Shown here: piece by piece, positions 12,501-26,600 of the stretch | Position numbering within the stretch: position 1 is the first letter of the stretch | Layout of the letters: each line of letters opens with the position of its first letter | DNA from: Apteryx mantelli | Lineage: Eukaryota > Chordata > Aves > Apterygiformes > Apterygidae | DNA: 64,000 nucleotides | Reading direction: 5' to 3' | Assembly (NCBI RefSeq): GCF_036417845.1 | Contig: NC_089979.1 | Span: 118,329,415-118,393,414, forward strand | Position numbers and translations under genes: made by a program | Notes under the pieces: generated by a model | Told to the model about the DNA's origin: nothing | Database searches by the model: none | Seen by the model: only the letters and a program-made list of their open reading frames with translations

Positions 12501-15500
12501 GGAAAACCTGCATTCTGACTTCTGAATGCATTGTTTAAACTCCATCTTGCCATAGAAATTTTAAACTTTATCTTTTCAAACAGAGGTTTAAGGTTTGGGC
12601 ATTTGTGAGGAAATAGTATTAGCTAATGATTAAAGTTGCTGAAGAATTATCATTCTTGTATTTGATGTTCATGCACATATATTTGAGTGTGGCCATTTCA
12701 GTAGTGTGCTCATGTAAGGGTTCCTGTTTTTCTTGCCTATTGCAAGCAGGTTTATTACACTTTTTTTCCCCTCTTGGGTATTTTTTACAAAACTAACTCT
12801 TGAATGTAAAAACAAAAAGTGTTGTCTGAGAGGCTCTTTGGTTGACTAATCACAGTTTTGGTTTTACAAATTTTTATTGAATTTATACTCTCAAACAGTG
12901 GCAGCAGTTCTCTTAGAAGCAGCACAAACGTGCAAAAAAGGAAATGCATGGGAAATAAGTTCTCCCTTTCTCTTGAATCCTTGCTCAAGCTATACCGATC
13001 TGTAATTTTAATGTCTATAATATGACTGCCACCTAGTACTATCCCAAGCCAAAACTCTCATGGTTGTTGTACAAGGGCCATAAGCTGTAACACAGCACAT
13101 AGTATTTTGTAAATAACGTGTTTCTGATCTTGCAACCAAGTGTCATTTGTATAATCTATGAGATATTTTGTGATCAGGTTGTGGTTTCCAAAGTCCTGGA
13201 AGTAGGAGAGGTGTTTTCTCAAGTAGTTTTGCTTGTTTGACAGTTCCATTCATTGGTTGAAATGAGGCTCTAGTTTGTTCAGGCTCCTGGGCACCTTAGC
13301 ATACCTCAATCATGCTTCCCATGCTGTTTTTTTTAGAACCTGTTTTGCTTCTGGTCAGGGAAGGTTTTCAGGACCTAGATGCAAAATCTTATGAGGCTTA
13401 GACATTTATAACGTCTTTAGAGTGGCAGCAGCATGGACCTGTCAGCCCAGGTGGCGTGCCCTGTGCAAGCTGGGCGGTCTGTTCTCTGAGGGCATTTGCT
13501 GTTTCTAGGAAGCTAGTTCTTGACCACATCTTGCATGGGTGGCTTTCAGTGTTCATCTCTTCACAAACCTCCCACTGCTACACCACTGGCAGCTTTAAAA
13601 CCGTCATGGTTTTAAAATGGCTGAAGCAAAACATGTTCCTGGATTGATATGGACTCCCACAGACGTAATCCAAAGTATTAACCCTTATTTTAGTATTAAT
13701 TTTAACACCTTCTGCCATAGCAAGTACATCACAGATGAAAGCCCCCAGAGTTATTCTTGTATTTTGCTAATCTGAACACAAGTTCAGCTTTACATATCCC
13801 TGGGAGTGTAGTGCAAATACTTGTTATTTGAAGTTCTGGTTCAGTCTGAGCTTCCTAATGGAAGGTGATTTTCTCTCTTTATAGGTATGTGCCATGGAAC
13901 TATCATGAACCGCAGCCGGGCATATATGATTTCTCTGGTGACAGAGATTTAGAGTATTTCCTGCAGCTTGCTAATGAAACTGGCTTGTTAGTGATCCTGA
14001 GAGCTGGACCTTACATCTGTGCAGAATGGGACATGGTACAGCTTTTTGTAAAAGCTATCTCATTTCTAGGCTAAATCTAATGCAACTGTTTTTTTTCTAA
14101 AGTAGAAAAATATCCTCGGTGTTTCCTTGGAAAAGACTCCTGGTTAAGCACCCCCAAGTGACTTTTTACAGCACAAGCTTACTTAGTGTTTGTTTTTCAT
14201 TGAGAGTTACTACTTGCCTTATGTGTGGTGGGGTTTTTTTTGTTTTTTTTAAGTTCAGTCTCAGTACATTTTTTGATAACTGGCTAAGTTGTTCTTCATT
14301 TCAGATAAATGGTCACTGTAGTGGTTTCCTTTCTTTTCCCAGGGAGGTTTGCCTGCATGGCTGCTGGAGAAGGAATCTATTGTTCTCAGGTCTTCTGATT
14401 CAGGTAATGGCATCAAAAGGACTAGCAAAAGTATATTTTAACAGCAGAAGGACTTGATGTTTGAGGCTACGTTCAGGTAGTTCATATCTCAGTTTAAGTT
14501 ATCTTGTGAGTAAAAACTTCAATACTCTTAAGATGTATGCATTGAACAAGTATATGGAAAGAACAAAGTAGGGTAGAAAATCATGCAGTTTCTGTGACTA
14601 AAGAATTGTAGGGCTGAGTCCTTCAGGTTGTTGTGGATGCTATTCCTAGAGCTAGTAGATTTTTTAGCAGTTGGTTTTCTAAGGAAATGATTTAAGTTGT
14701 CTTATTTAAAAAAAGGGGGGGGGTGAGGGAAGTGATTTATGCCATCTATCTCTTCTTGTTTCCCCCCTTCCCAGACCTTTTCTTAATAATTTCCAAAACA
14801 ACAACCAATTTCAACCAAATTTCAAAATTGGTGTTAGTTTGAAAGATACAAGTTTCATGAAAATTGGTGCCAAGAGAGACAAATTTATTGTTGCCATTGA
14901 GAAAAGGCAGGGAGCTTTCAGCTCTGAGACTTTGTTTGGCAACAACCAAGTGGCCACTGATTGTGGGAGTCTTTCTTGGCTGGTCATGGTGCATGTAATT
15001 CCAGAACTAGTTACAGCACTATTGTGTTACCTGATCACAGACATGACACAGACAGGTGAGATGAGATGGGAGATTAACGTGGTTATTGGAGAGGGGATTA
15101 GAGGATAAAGATATAAATCCATATAGTATCTGTCTTCAGTTCTGCTGGTCATTGGATAAATTATCTGTTTAAAAAAATAGCTTGGACAGCAATATTACAA
15201 TTTGTTTTCCCATTGAAATGCATTAGGACGACTTCTGCGAGATGTTTTAAAGTATCTCTGGTGATTTTCAAAGTTCATCAATGTTTGAGGTTTTTTTTTT
15301 TTTTTTTTAATGACTCCACCCATATATTGAAAGCTGATGATTATGAACAAGTGTAAGAGCATGTCAGTTCATTAAATACTGTTCTTATAAACTTCATGTA
15401 GTTGGAAAACTAGGTAAAAACTACCCATATATAATTTAAAAGAAAAATCAGAAGTATAAAACAGAAAAGTTGTGAACCATTCACAGTTTTCACTTTGTGT

Positions 15501-18500
15501 ATCACAGATTACCTGGCAGCAGTAGGGAAATGGATAGGTGTCCTCTTGCCAAAGATGAAGCCTCACCTCTATCAAAATGGAGGTCCAATCATCATGGTGC
15601 AGGTAATTTTCTGAAATGAATTTTTTTTGAAATCAAATGAACCCAAGCAGCATGGATGCTTATATTAATCTTGCTGACACTTCTTGTGTCAGGTGATAAT
15701 GCACACAGATGCTCCTTAGCAGTTTCTGGTAGCTAAAGGATTCTGATGAGATCCCTCATCCAAGAGAGCTGGATGCCATCTCCAGAATTTAGAGTGCACT
15801 TGTCTGCTCCATACAAGTTATTTCCTACTAGTGTAGAAAGCAATAAAGCAAACTCATGGGACTTCTTAGATCTGAGTCTTATGCCAGCTCTCACATAGAG
15901 CAAAACCACATTAACATTATCTGAAACCCTCTCACAGGAAAAAGGGAAATAAGGATACCTGCAGATAGAAGCAAAAGCAATATGAAGTAAGCCAAAAACT
16001 TGTAACAAGTGCAGCATCAAGGTTTAAGCTTTTTAGTTCCTTGTGCGTAACGAGTTGTGAATGTTTCAGGATATGATACTGTGCATGCATCGTGGGTAGT
16101 TTCTCTCTTGAACTCCTTCTAGATGTGCAATGGTGATTATTCCATGTTCATACATAATATTTGACAGTAACCAAAGCTTCATGCTAATTAATTGAAATTC
16201 CCTGGCTTTCACAGGATGGGAGACCCTTCTTAAAAATCAGCCAAGATCACTGCACTGGGCTAAACTATCCCTTGGCAGCAATAGGATATTTAGAACAGGA
16301 TTGTCAGAAGTCACCTTAAAAGGAACGTTTGGCATTGGATCTGGAGCTGAGAGTTGGCCCCTTGGGAAAGGGGCAGGAAGTACACCTCTCAAGAGTAGTG
16401 GGTTATCCAGTCCTTTAAGTCTATTGCAGGGCTTTGCTGTTCATGTAAGCCCCTCTGCTGGCCCTTGCTTCCTCATAAGTCTCTCTGTTTTGAAAGTCCA
16501 GCTCCATTGCAGTTTTGATCATGTTGTAACCTCGTCTGTGGTTTTTATTGGTTTGCTGGGAACTGGGCCATAGTTCTTCATTTTAAATAGAGACCATGTT
16601 TTGATTACTGTTATTGAGTAGATAAGAGTAGAGATTTTTTTGTGAAGTTGAAAGGTGATTTTTGTAGGAAAATTACTTATCTCCAAACAATGATAGCTCC
16701 ACTCTAAGGTACAGGTGAGAGGAATGAGGGCCTGGAAGCATTGTCTTCTCCGCAAGTCTGGAGTTAAACTGGCTTTTTCAGGGTTGCCATCAAAGAAAGG
16801 TTGCCATCAAAGAAATCCCATTTTTGGTATCAGATGCAGATCCAAACTGGCTACTGCTTACTTGAATTATTTTTACTGTGCAGGTAGAGAATGAGTATGG
16901 AAGCTACTTCGCTTGCGACTATGACTATCTGCGTTCCCTTCAGAAGCTCTTCCGCCAACATCTTGGGAATGAGGTGGTGCTGTTCACAACTGATGGTGCA
17001 AGCAAGTTGTACTTGAGATGTGGAGCTCTTCAGGGTCTTTACGCAACAGTGGACTTTGCCCCAGGTTGGAGACGACTGTTTATTACCAAAAAAAAAAATA
17101 AAAAAAAATTGTGTGTGTGTTGGTGGCAGGACAAATGGTGTCCTTGACTGCTTAAATGGGGTAATAGACATAAATGACCATTTGACACATTATTAAACAT
17201 AAAAGAATTACCCACAAGTACCCAGTTACAGAGTCATAATCACTTCCTGGTTTTTTTTTGTTTTGTTTTTTGAAATGGCCTCTGCCTGTTCCAGAATCCA
17301 GCCCTCCTAGTTTATTTCTTTAGGCTGGGGGTTACTGGGGGAAAAAAAAAAATACTTCTGAAGACCATCATTAGAAATGTATAAACCACCACAATTTGGA
17401 GGATATAGGCCTGAAGAATGGCTAAGCACGGACAGTGTTCTTAGAAAGTGCCTATTTGATAGAAGAGGAGAATTAATGTTGTGAATGTTTGTGCTGCATG
17501 GGCTTGGCAAAATAAGCTTAAGGCACAAGAAACATACTCCAAGATAGTTGTGTTTCCATATTTTTTTGACTTGTGGCCTCTCTTTTATATTATTCTCTCT
17601 ACAGTCAAGGATGTATGCTTAGTAGGAATCTGCTTTTTTTATAAGTAGATTGAAACTGTGAACTCCTTCATGTATGTCATTTATTGAGTAGTTATTATTT
17701 CCAGTCCCTATGGCTTGAACCACTTGGAGTGATCAGAAATGAAACTCCTATTTACAGGTTGCCTGGCATCTGTTCTTCCCTATAGTCTTGATAGCAGAAC
17801 TGCAGGCCTATACTTTTCAGTGAGTGTGTAGTAATTCTGACACATCCCAGACTTTATGGAGCCAGAATGTCATTCTCAGGAAGAGCTGGATTTTCAGAGG
17901 ATATAAGCTTAGGACTTTCTTAAAAACCGTTTTTTTTTTTTTTTTTTTTTAAAAAGATGCTCCCCAGTTCAAACACTAAAATCTGAGGTATTGATTCTAC
18001 ACCTGCATTTTCTGAAGTAAGTTGCTTACCTGTATTTTTGCTAGGTCTTGAAATGGACATAGACACCTATTTCAGTACAGTGAAGAACCGGAAAAGTCAT
18101 GGATGTTGCAACTCAGTTTTGCTTTTGTTTGTTTATAGGTGGCAATGTCACAGCAGCATTCTTAGCTCAAAGAAGCAGTGAACCTACAGGCCCTTTGGTA
18201 TGTCTTTTTACTTAAATTTCCTGTATCGCTCCTAATCTTGCAGTGATTAATAATAGAGGGGTTGATGACAGTGTATTGGACAGTTTCTCAGGGACAGTTT
18301 TATGGGGACATCATTTCCAAATCAGTCAGAAAAGCTGAATCGAGGAGCTTCTGCGTGTGTTTGTCTATGTAACGCTGACTGCTGTTCTGCAAATATTACT
18401 TTACTCTCAGAAGAAATTGATTTTTGTTTCAGTATTTTTCCTTGCTAAGACAAATGTTTACAAAGCAGCGGAAACAGTAAGTATGATTAGATGAGTTAGT

Positions 18501-20630
18501 GAGGTATGTGTGTGGGTGGAAGTTAAAAGCAAAAATTAAAAGGGCAGGTTAGAAGTTGCTTCCTGTTTTTAGCTACCCCAGAGTTTCTACACAAGTAATA
18601 ATGGGATGTTAGATCATTGGAAGCCATTTTGACAAAGGGAGAAGGCCCCTTGAGGGTACAAGGTTATCTCTGTGCTATGAAATTATTTAGAACACAATTT
18701 GAGAGTGAGTGATTTATTTTTCATTACATCTAATTTACATATGTTATTCTGCATTTAATATATTGGTTCTGTGATTTATTTTAATGCCAAGTATCTGAAA
18801 CATATTCAGGTTGACAAGTTCCAAGGAAATGTGTGCTCCTTGGTACTTAAGCATTCATTTTCAAAATGTCCATATAAAATTATTGAACCAATCCTTTAAT
18901 TTCTTTGACCGGTCATCTGCTGGAAAAGACTGATTTTCATATATACCTTGCTGTATTTATAGTAGCTTAAAAACGGCTCAAATAAGTCAAGGTGCCTTTT
19001 TTCCTTTTCTCTTACAGTTAGTAACCTAAATCACATTGCATTCTTGTTCCCTCTTCATATTTTCCCTTCCTCTTTTGCCCTTCCTCCTTTCAGGTTAATT
19101 CTGAATTTTATACTGGATGGTTGGATCACTGGGGGCACCGTCATTCTGTTGTACCCACACAAACAGTAGCTAAAACCCTTAATGAAATCCTGGCACGTGG
19201 TGCTAACGTTAACCTGTAAGTGTGTGTTCAGTAGAGGTTAGTTTTTTCTGGGGGGGAGGTTGTTTTGTTTTGTTTTGTTTTGTTTTCCAATTCCAAGTGT
19301 TGGTACTCAGCAAAACCTGATTTAAGTGGATTGCATTTTGTTTTGTTTTTTTCAGGTACATGTTTATAGGTGGGACTAACTTTGCCTATTGGAATGGTAA
19401 GAAATGATATAAGTGATTCTAATAATACAGTGGAGCTGCTTATGAATTAGGCAGTAGTGTGCTAGTCCCTGTAAAAGAATGAGTTATTCATGCTTTCAAA
19501 TGGCAAGAGACAACTGCACTAGCTGTTCCGTGTCTATCTCCAGCATGTTCTAAACCCACATGGTATTTGCCTTTGCAAAGGGTGAGGAACAAGTCTGGCC
19601 TTTGCTTCACTCAGTTCTGTAAAACAATTGAAACATGGATACATCTGTTTCTCTTCAGAATATTTCTGAAGACTATATAATAGTGAGAGCTTAGAAGGAC
19701 TATGTCCTCCATAGGAAATAGTTTCCCTGTGCTGAATCCCAAATCCCAGGGCCTACACTGAATCTGAAAATACAGTGAAGTCTGGCTGTGATTGGAGAGA
19801 ATTCTGAAAATTGATCCCTTTGGAAAAAACAACTCCTTTACATTTTCTGATGCTTTTTTTTCCCCTCCCTTAGGTGCTAATATGCCCTATATGCCACAGC
19901 CCACAAGTTATGACTATGATGCTCCACTGAGCGAAGCGGGGGATCTCACAGAAAAATACTTTGCCTTGCGGGAAGTCATTGGTATGGTGAGTGTCCCTAG
20001 GACATGTTTAGAATGGTTTGCTGAAACATCCCTAGTTTACTGGAAACTCTCTTGCTCTTGTGTTGGTGTGAGTTACTTCTGCATTTATTGTCCTCTGCAG
20101 GAAATGGAAGTGAAGTAGAACAAGGTGATTAGGCCAATCCAACTGCTTGTTTTTACAAAAAGGGCAAGATCTTGCACCTCCCTGGTTATCCCTTTTACTG
20201 TCTTGATGGCTCCATCCCCGCCTTTTAAAGGAGTGGTGCATGTGTGGATCTGACACTCTGAGATGATTCAGCTCTGTTTTTTTGCTGGGTTTGTTTTCTT
20301 CCAACTTGGCTCACTCCATCTGACGAGAGTCAGAGCTGGCATGAGGGGAGCAGAGGGAGGGAGGAAGGGTTTGGCTGGGAGAAGAGATGGAGGGCGAGTG
20401 CACAGGGCTTCCCCTTGCAGCACTGATGAGCCATTCAGTCAGTTCAGGCTGGTCACTTCACTTCAGCCTGATGTGTGCTGCAGCTTAAGCGCTTTGACTG
20501 CCTATCTGCCAAGCTCCATGTTATGGTTTTGGGCCTCTGGAGCCTCAGCATGCTTATCCAAATGAACTGTCTTTTGTGATGCCACAAACTAGATCATGCA
20601 TAGGACCAGCTTTGCCTATTAGTGCTGTTT

Positions 20631-20661
<31 letters not shown>

Positions 20662-23600
20662 CGTGAGTAGCATCTCTACGAACTGGAGATTGGAGTGAAA
20701 TATGGAATCTATCTGGATTTTGAAAAGACTTACATTTCGGGCCGTTCAGACTAGGCTTAAAGACAAACTTCCTGGGAAGCCCAAGGCTCAAGCTTGTGCC
20801 CACTGTCCTGTTGCATGCCAGAAACGTTGCTATTCACTAGAAGACACTTTTCTGATGGGAGTAGGTCTCACAGAAATTTATTACACTGTCTCTAGGGTGA
20901 AGTATGCCTTTTATCTTCCCACCTGTAAAAAGCCTGGTATGGATCATTTTCTTAAATTTCTGTTATCCCCAAGCTTTCCATTGATGGGATGATTTTGATA
21001 GGGGGAAGTTCCTATCTTGATGCAGCCTTTTTCACCAAAGAAATTCCCAAACTTCCTGTTTTTGAGTTGTTTTCTTCAAGGCAAGATCCCTATCTGAACT
21101 TTAAGTAGTGTTCTAGTGCAGTTAAGACGGCCTTGATAAGATCTGAAGCGTTCAGTATAAGGTAAGGTGTGTTGGGTCATGGTACAGCTTTTATGGTGTG
21201 GTTTGTTTATCTCTTACCTTCCATATCCATAGGATCTCAGTGGAGTTTTCTTGTCTCTGCTGCGGGTTCTCAGCCCATAATAGTCTATCTACTCAAATGC
21301 AGTTTGAGCTGAAGCTGCTGTAAGAAAATAAAGTTGGCCTGTAGGTAATGACTGTTTTCAAAATGTTAGCTTTGCTACAAGGCTAATGCATTATAATCTT
21401 CCTTTCTCCTTTCTTTCAGTTAATAAATATAATAAAGAAGGAGGGTTTCAGGCTAAAGCTTCTTTCAGTTGTTCACAGCATTCTCTGATTTCTACCATTT
21501 GGGTTGAAACTTTCTACTTTTGGTTTCTTCTCTTGGGTGAATATAGGGGTTTTGTTTGTTTGTTTGTTTGTTTGTTTTGAAGTCTGAATGATTTGATTAT
21601 TTTCAAATACAGAGAGAAAGAAATGAACTTGTTATCCAGAAATACGAATCAGGTTTTCATTAGTGTGTGGTTGAGAGTTGACAGAGGGGCAGTGGGAATT
21701 ATACTGCTGTGATCTGTTTAAAAAAAAAAAAAAAGACCAACCAAACAACAAAACTTGTTCTGTTGCAGAGGCAAACTTTTGAGTGTGAGTTTTATGCCAG
21801 ATACACCATGTGTAAATTCAACAAAACCCCAAGAAAAAAGGTCCTTCAGCACCTCCCCAAATTTATTAAAAAAAACAAACAAAACCCAAAACAAAAAAAA
21901 CAAAATAAGGGTTGCCAAATTAAGCACTCAAAGTTACTGAATGTGCAGATTAAGATAACCTTCACAGGTGGGATCATTTGTGCACATGTATTAAAAAATA
22001 GACTAGACTGCTTGATCACATAGGTTTCTTGTCTGCAAAAGTTTTCTGTCTATAGTGCATAGACAGGGCCATGTTCAGTAAATGAAAGATCAGATGGGAA
22101 GTCTGGACTTAAAGCCAGGGATGAGTAATGGGAGGAAAGAGGAGAGGGTTTGTTATGACAAGAAGATAAGGAGGTTGGAGGCTCAGGAATGAGGGGGCTG
22201 GGGTGCAGGGAGAGAGCCCCTGTCTAAATTCACTGCACCTCAAAGGCATCCAAGAAGCTGGTGGACATCCTTCACCCCTTCCCTCCCCAGCAAAGCTGTA
22301 AGCTGAACTTGGGCAGTTCTTCCTAGAGATATAGGCCGAGAAGTAGCTAGAAATAGGCTGACAGTCAGAGTGCTCCCCTGTCAGGCTGCTTCTCCTGATT
22401 CGTAGGCAGTTGTCTAGGCCAGGAGCAGAGGGGAGCTAACGCAGGGATCTCATGGGTTCGTGGAGCTGTGGAGGAGGTGATGGTTGCACAAGAGCCGGAG
22501 CTGCACTGACATCCTGCTGCTGTGGGCTCCAGGCTCCTTGCACTCTGTGTTAAATCATTTCACTGAGCTACTCCCAGCAAAAGAGTTACGCACGCTTTTG
22601 CTTCTGCATTAGTTTCCCACTGGGTTAGCGTGCCAAAGTGGCTCTGTAAAAAGGTCTGAGGCCTGGCTGGGGAGGGAACGCGTGAGTACAGCCAAAGGAA
22701 GGTAGGATCGTGGCCGCTGCTTCGGCTGGCATGGAGCTCTGCAGCCTGAAAAGCTGATGGTGGAAAGGGCACCAGAAAGGGGCTAAGGGAGCTGGAGCAG
22801 GGCCTGAGGCCTGGCCAGGTAAAAGTATACAGATGGGATGAGAGGTGGTAAATTCCATAAGCTGCAGCTGTCAAAGGTGTTGCTCCCCCATGTGGGAATT
22901 GCTGCCAGGCTTGCGGCCACACAGGGGATGTGTGCCGAATGGGGCAAAGGCTCCAGCAGCTCCCTACGTCCAAACCGGGGCCGTGACACCTGAAGCACAT
23001 CTGAAAGAATGGACCAGCTTGACAAACCAGCTGCGGCTTATGTGGCATGTGAGGAGAGCAACTTCACACCTCTAAGATTCATTTTATCTAGATTCTTCCA
23101 AGGCTCCCCTCTCGGTGTTTGCTGAGCTGCTGTGGGGTAGAGGTGCCCCCAGCAGCCTGGAAGTTGCTAGCTAAGTTATCTCCCCTGGCTGTGAGGCTCT
23201 CACAGCTGCTTCTAGAAGAAGCCTGCCTAGGCAGCAATGGGTTAGTAGGTTTTGTGGGGAGGCAGCAAGCAGTAACCCTGAACTGAGAGGGAAGGCACAA
23301 GGGGCTAACAATTCCCATATGGAAGTGCTGCTAAGGAAGGGTGGGAGGATCAGATGGAAATACTACCCTTGGAAAGGTTGAGCTGAAGCTCCCAGAGGGG
23401 CTGTAGGTAGACAGTAATGCAAGCTGCGGCCACAGGAGGGCTCCAAGGACACTGCGATTCTTTGGCAGCTAGTTTGTTTGCTATCCGTTTTACAGTTACC
23501 TGGAGTTAAGTATTCATTAAAAATTACATTACCATACATGATCAGATCAGATGAATTTTTTTTTTAAAAAAAACCTCCTTCTGAGCCTAGGTGCAGGTGT

Positions 23601-26600
23601 AATTCATTAACACTGTGAGAATATCTACTTTTAGCCAAAGTTCTACTTTTGTAAGTTGTGAAGTGGAAAGTGAGAATTCAGTTAAAATATGTTTGTATTT
23701 GTTTCATGTGTTTTTTTTGTTCCCCCCCCTTCCCTTTCTAGTATAACCGGTTACCAGAAGGCCTTATCCCTCCAACAACACCCAAATTTGCTTACGGGAA
23801 GATTTTCTTGCAGAAGGTAAATTAACATTTGTAATCTAGTAGGTGTATCTTTCTGTAATGTTGTATGTTTGCTTTTTGCAAGAAATGTTTGAGGGTGTAG
23901 TGTCAGCCTCTAGCTAACATACAGAATAGAGAGGGAAAGCTTGAAAGCAAACTTTCAGGAAGGAGGGCACAGAGCGTGAGAGTTAAGAATCATGCCTGTG
24001 ATGGAAAAAGAGCAATCTGGAAAAAGAGCTATTTGGAAATAAAAGATAATTCTTACAATATGCTGTATGTGTGCGAAGTTTTACTAAACTAAAATGATAT
24101 ATCTTCATAATAAAATAGAACTGTAGTTGTCTAACTGAGATAATTCATGTATGAATAATGTAGCTGAGGGAATGCTAGCACAAGAGGTATTAGCAAAGAA
24201 TGTTTTTATAGCTGGTGATGCCTCTGAAAGGGAAACGGCAGGTAGGACATACTTTTAAGTAAATAGTTCTAGCTGTTGTAAATTTTGGATATGGACCACT
24301 TTCAATAAATTTGAAAGTCTCGGTGATATAGCTTCTTACAGTATTTATGAAAATCTGCAGCTGATGAGAGAAATTAAATTACTTTTCTACTGAGGGAAAA
24401 GCATGCAGAACCCAGCCTTGATATATCCTGTTTGGCAGCAGTCATATAGCTGGTCAGCACATGAATGGCTGGTGTCTGTCCATAGTACTGTCATTTTAGG
24501 GTCACTGACAGTTTTCTGTGGAATATGGTTGAGAACTGGGTTACTGCAGTGAGCAGAGAGGAAGGTTTGGGAGATGCAAGAGACAGTCATTCTGCTGGTC
24601 ACAGAGAAGATGTCTTGAGGTGGAGGATTACTGTAGCTGGTGTACTGGATACTCTAATTCATAATGTTTTGATATATACTTTGCGCTCTTCATTTTGAGC
24701 CAGCCATCTTTTCAGTCAGCAGTATATCTGATCTGTCATGCTATTGCAGCTGAAGTGTTGCAAAATTTGGTAGTGATAAGGCTTTGCAGCTGTTATTAAG
24801 TCATCCCACTCAACTGGTGGGCAGGAATCAATTTTTCGTAAGGGTGATTCACCAGTGAAGCTGACAAAGATCTCATTTTCAACAACCTTTGAGTATCTTC
24901 AGACTTTTTAGGCAACGGCTTGCCGTATGAAATTTCACTGAACTGGTTTATATTTGGTAATGACTAATTATATATCGTTATCAGTACACCTGCTGTTTCT
25001 GCTGCTATCATAGGTGGGAGTTGCAGTCACTTAGGGACCTTGTAATCAGATTCTGACTTTCCATTTTCTCATGGTTCATGCCTCTCAGATAGGGCTGTCC
25101 TATTTCACTGGAATGATGAACTTTCCCTTTCATGCCTGCAAGAAACGAAAGCTGAAGCATATCTGGCCCAGAAGCCTTCTCTCAAAGGAGAGGTGAAGAC
25201 AGATAACTAAAGTGACTTAAACATCACAGCTTTGTCGTGGTCATCACAGTGGAAACCCTGTTCCTGTAGGGTTTCTTGCTTGTTTGAAAGGATGTGTTTT
25301 ACTCTGCACCCAGCAGTTTTAGGAAGTGAGATGGCATGTCTATACTGGCAGGTGTGAGGTTCCTATCCTTGCCCATACAGATACTGCCATCTGCACCAAA
25401 AGCCTCTATAATTGTTTTCTGGGAAGAAAGCTGCTCTCTGTTCTGTGAACCCACTGTTTATTTCAGATGCTCTACTTCGTTGCTCTGTGTCATGGGTGCA
25501 GTGTAACCATGAGTCTCAAATCATAGAGGGTTTGTACTGTCTGCTCCTGCCAAAACAGTCCTCCTAACTCCACATTGCATTCCAGTCCCTGTTGTGACAA
25601 GGTAAAATTTGTTTCTCCTATGCACCTTGTTTGGAGAAGCCTAAAGGTATCTAAGTGAATATCAAGGAGGGAATATTATAGGACTTCAGCTTCTGTAATC
25701 ATAACCTTTCAAACTGTAACATTTGCAGTGACAGTGCTATAACAGTTACCACAGTACATAGTATAACAGATACCGTGAAGTTTCACTGTGCAGTCAGAGT
25801 CCAGCAGTCGGTCTCCTATGTAAAGCATTGAATCTACTGCTGTGAACCAACTCCCATGGCCCTTTTGCAGAGAGGAAGAGGGAAAGGAGACTTTGGAGTA
25901 TTTTTGGTAGACATATGGTGTGCTTTAGAGGCATGTGTAACCAGAGCAGCCTATTCCTGTAATCTCTTCTACAAGACATTCTGTGATTAATTCAGTCCCC
26001 AGGTACCTGATGAGCTACTCAGGATTGAAACTTGAGAAAAGAGATCTTAGGCAGAAATGAAGAGGACAATCAGGTCCACTGTTTTTTGGGTTCATATATT
26101 TATTTATTCTGTGCATGTGTGGGGAGGGTATCTAGGAGGGATAACTTAGGAAAGGTGAAGGATTCCTGGCAGATAGCAATAGGAAAGACCCCAGAGTAAG
26201 TGTTGGAGAATGACTAGAAACAGCATAGCGCAGAAGCGCTTTCCTCCCTCTTTCTTATACCTCAGGATGGCTGTTCTACCAGAGCAAGCAGTTATATGCA
26301 CATATGTGAAGTACTTGATAAGCTATAGAATCAACATAGTAATATGATGATTGTAGGATCATGTGTCTCTTACAGTTTCATTGTGTTTCATCTAAGATCA
26401 TTTGTTTTCACACACTTCTTTCCTTGCTGCACCGTGGCACAGGGAAAAATCTGAGAAATAAGTGTTTTAGTTTTTTTGTTTTGTTTTGTTTTACCATTTA
26501 AAGGGTCTGCCAAAACTTTTGCAAATAGTTTGCCCTAGCTGAGTATAATTGGGGAACCCAGTCTAGTAAAAAACCCGCTGTGTCCTGATCAGACAGGTGT

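Larger units (their letters stand above)
19987..23741 (+). other. GLB1: GLB1 intron 10 (3.8 kb)
   Basis: Holds a 26-A run at 20631-20656, a (TTTG)n repeat near 21550, and a GC- and CpG-richer block at about 22090-23470 with overlapping open frames on both strands. The longest of these (162 codons, minus, 22560-23048) has no recognisable domain. No gene is supported. Confidence 0.8.

Noticed and set aside
20250..20660. Processed pseudogene ending in the A26 run
   Set aside because: No coding remnant before the A run and no flanking target-site duplication.
22560..23048. 162-codon minus-strand open frame in GLB1 intron 10
   Set aside because: It overlaps other open frames on both strands in a GC-richer segment where stops are rare. 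There is no recognisable domain.
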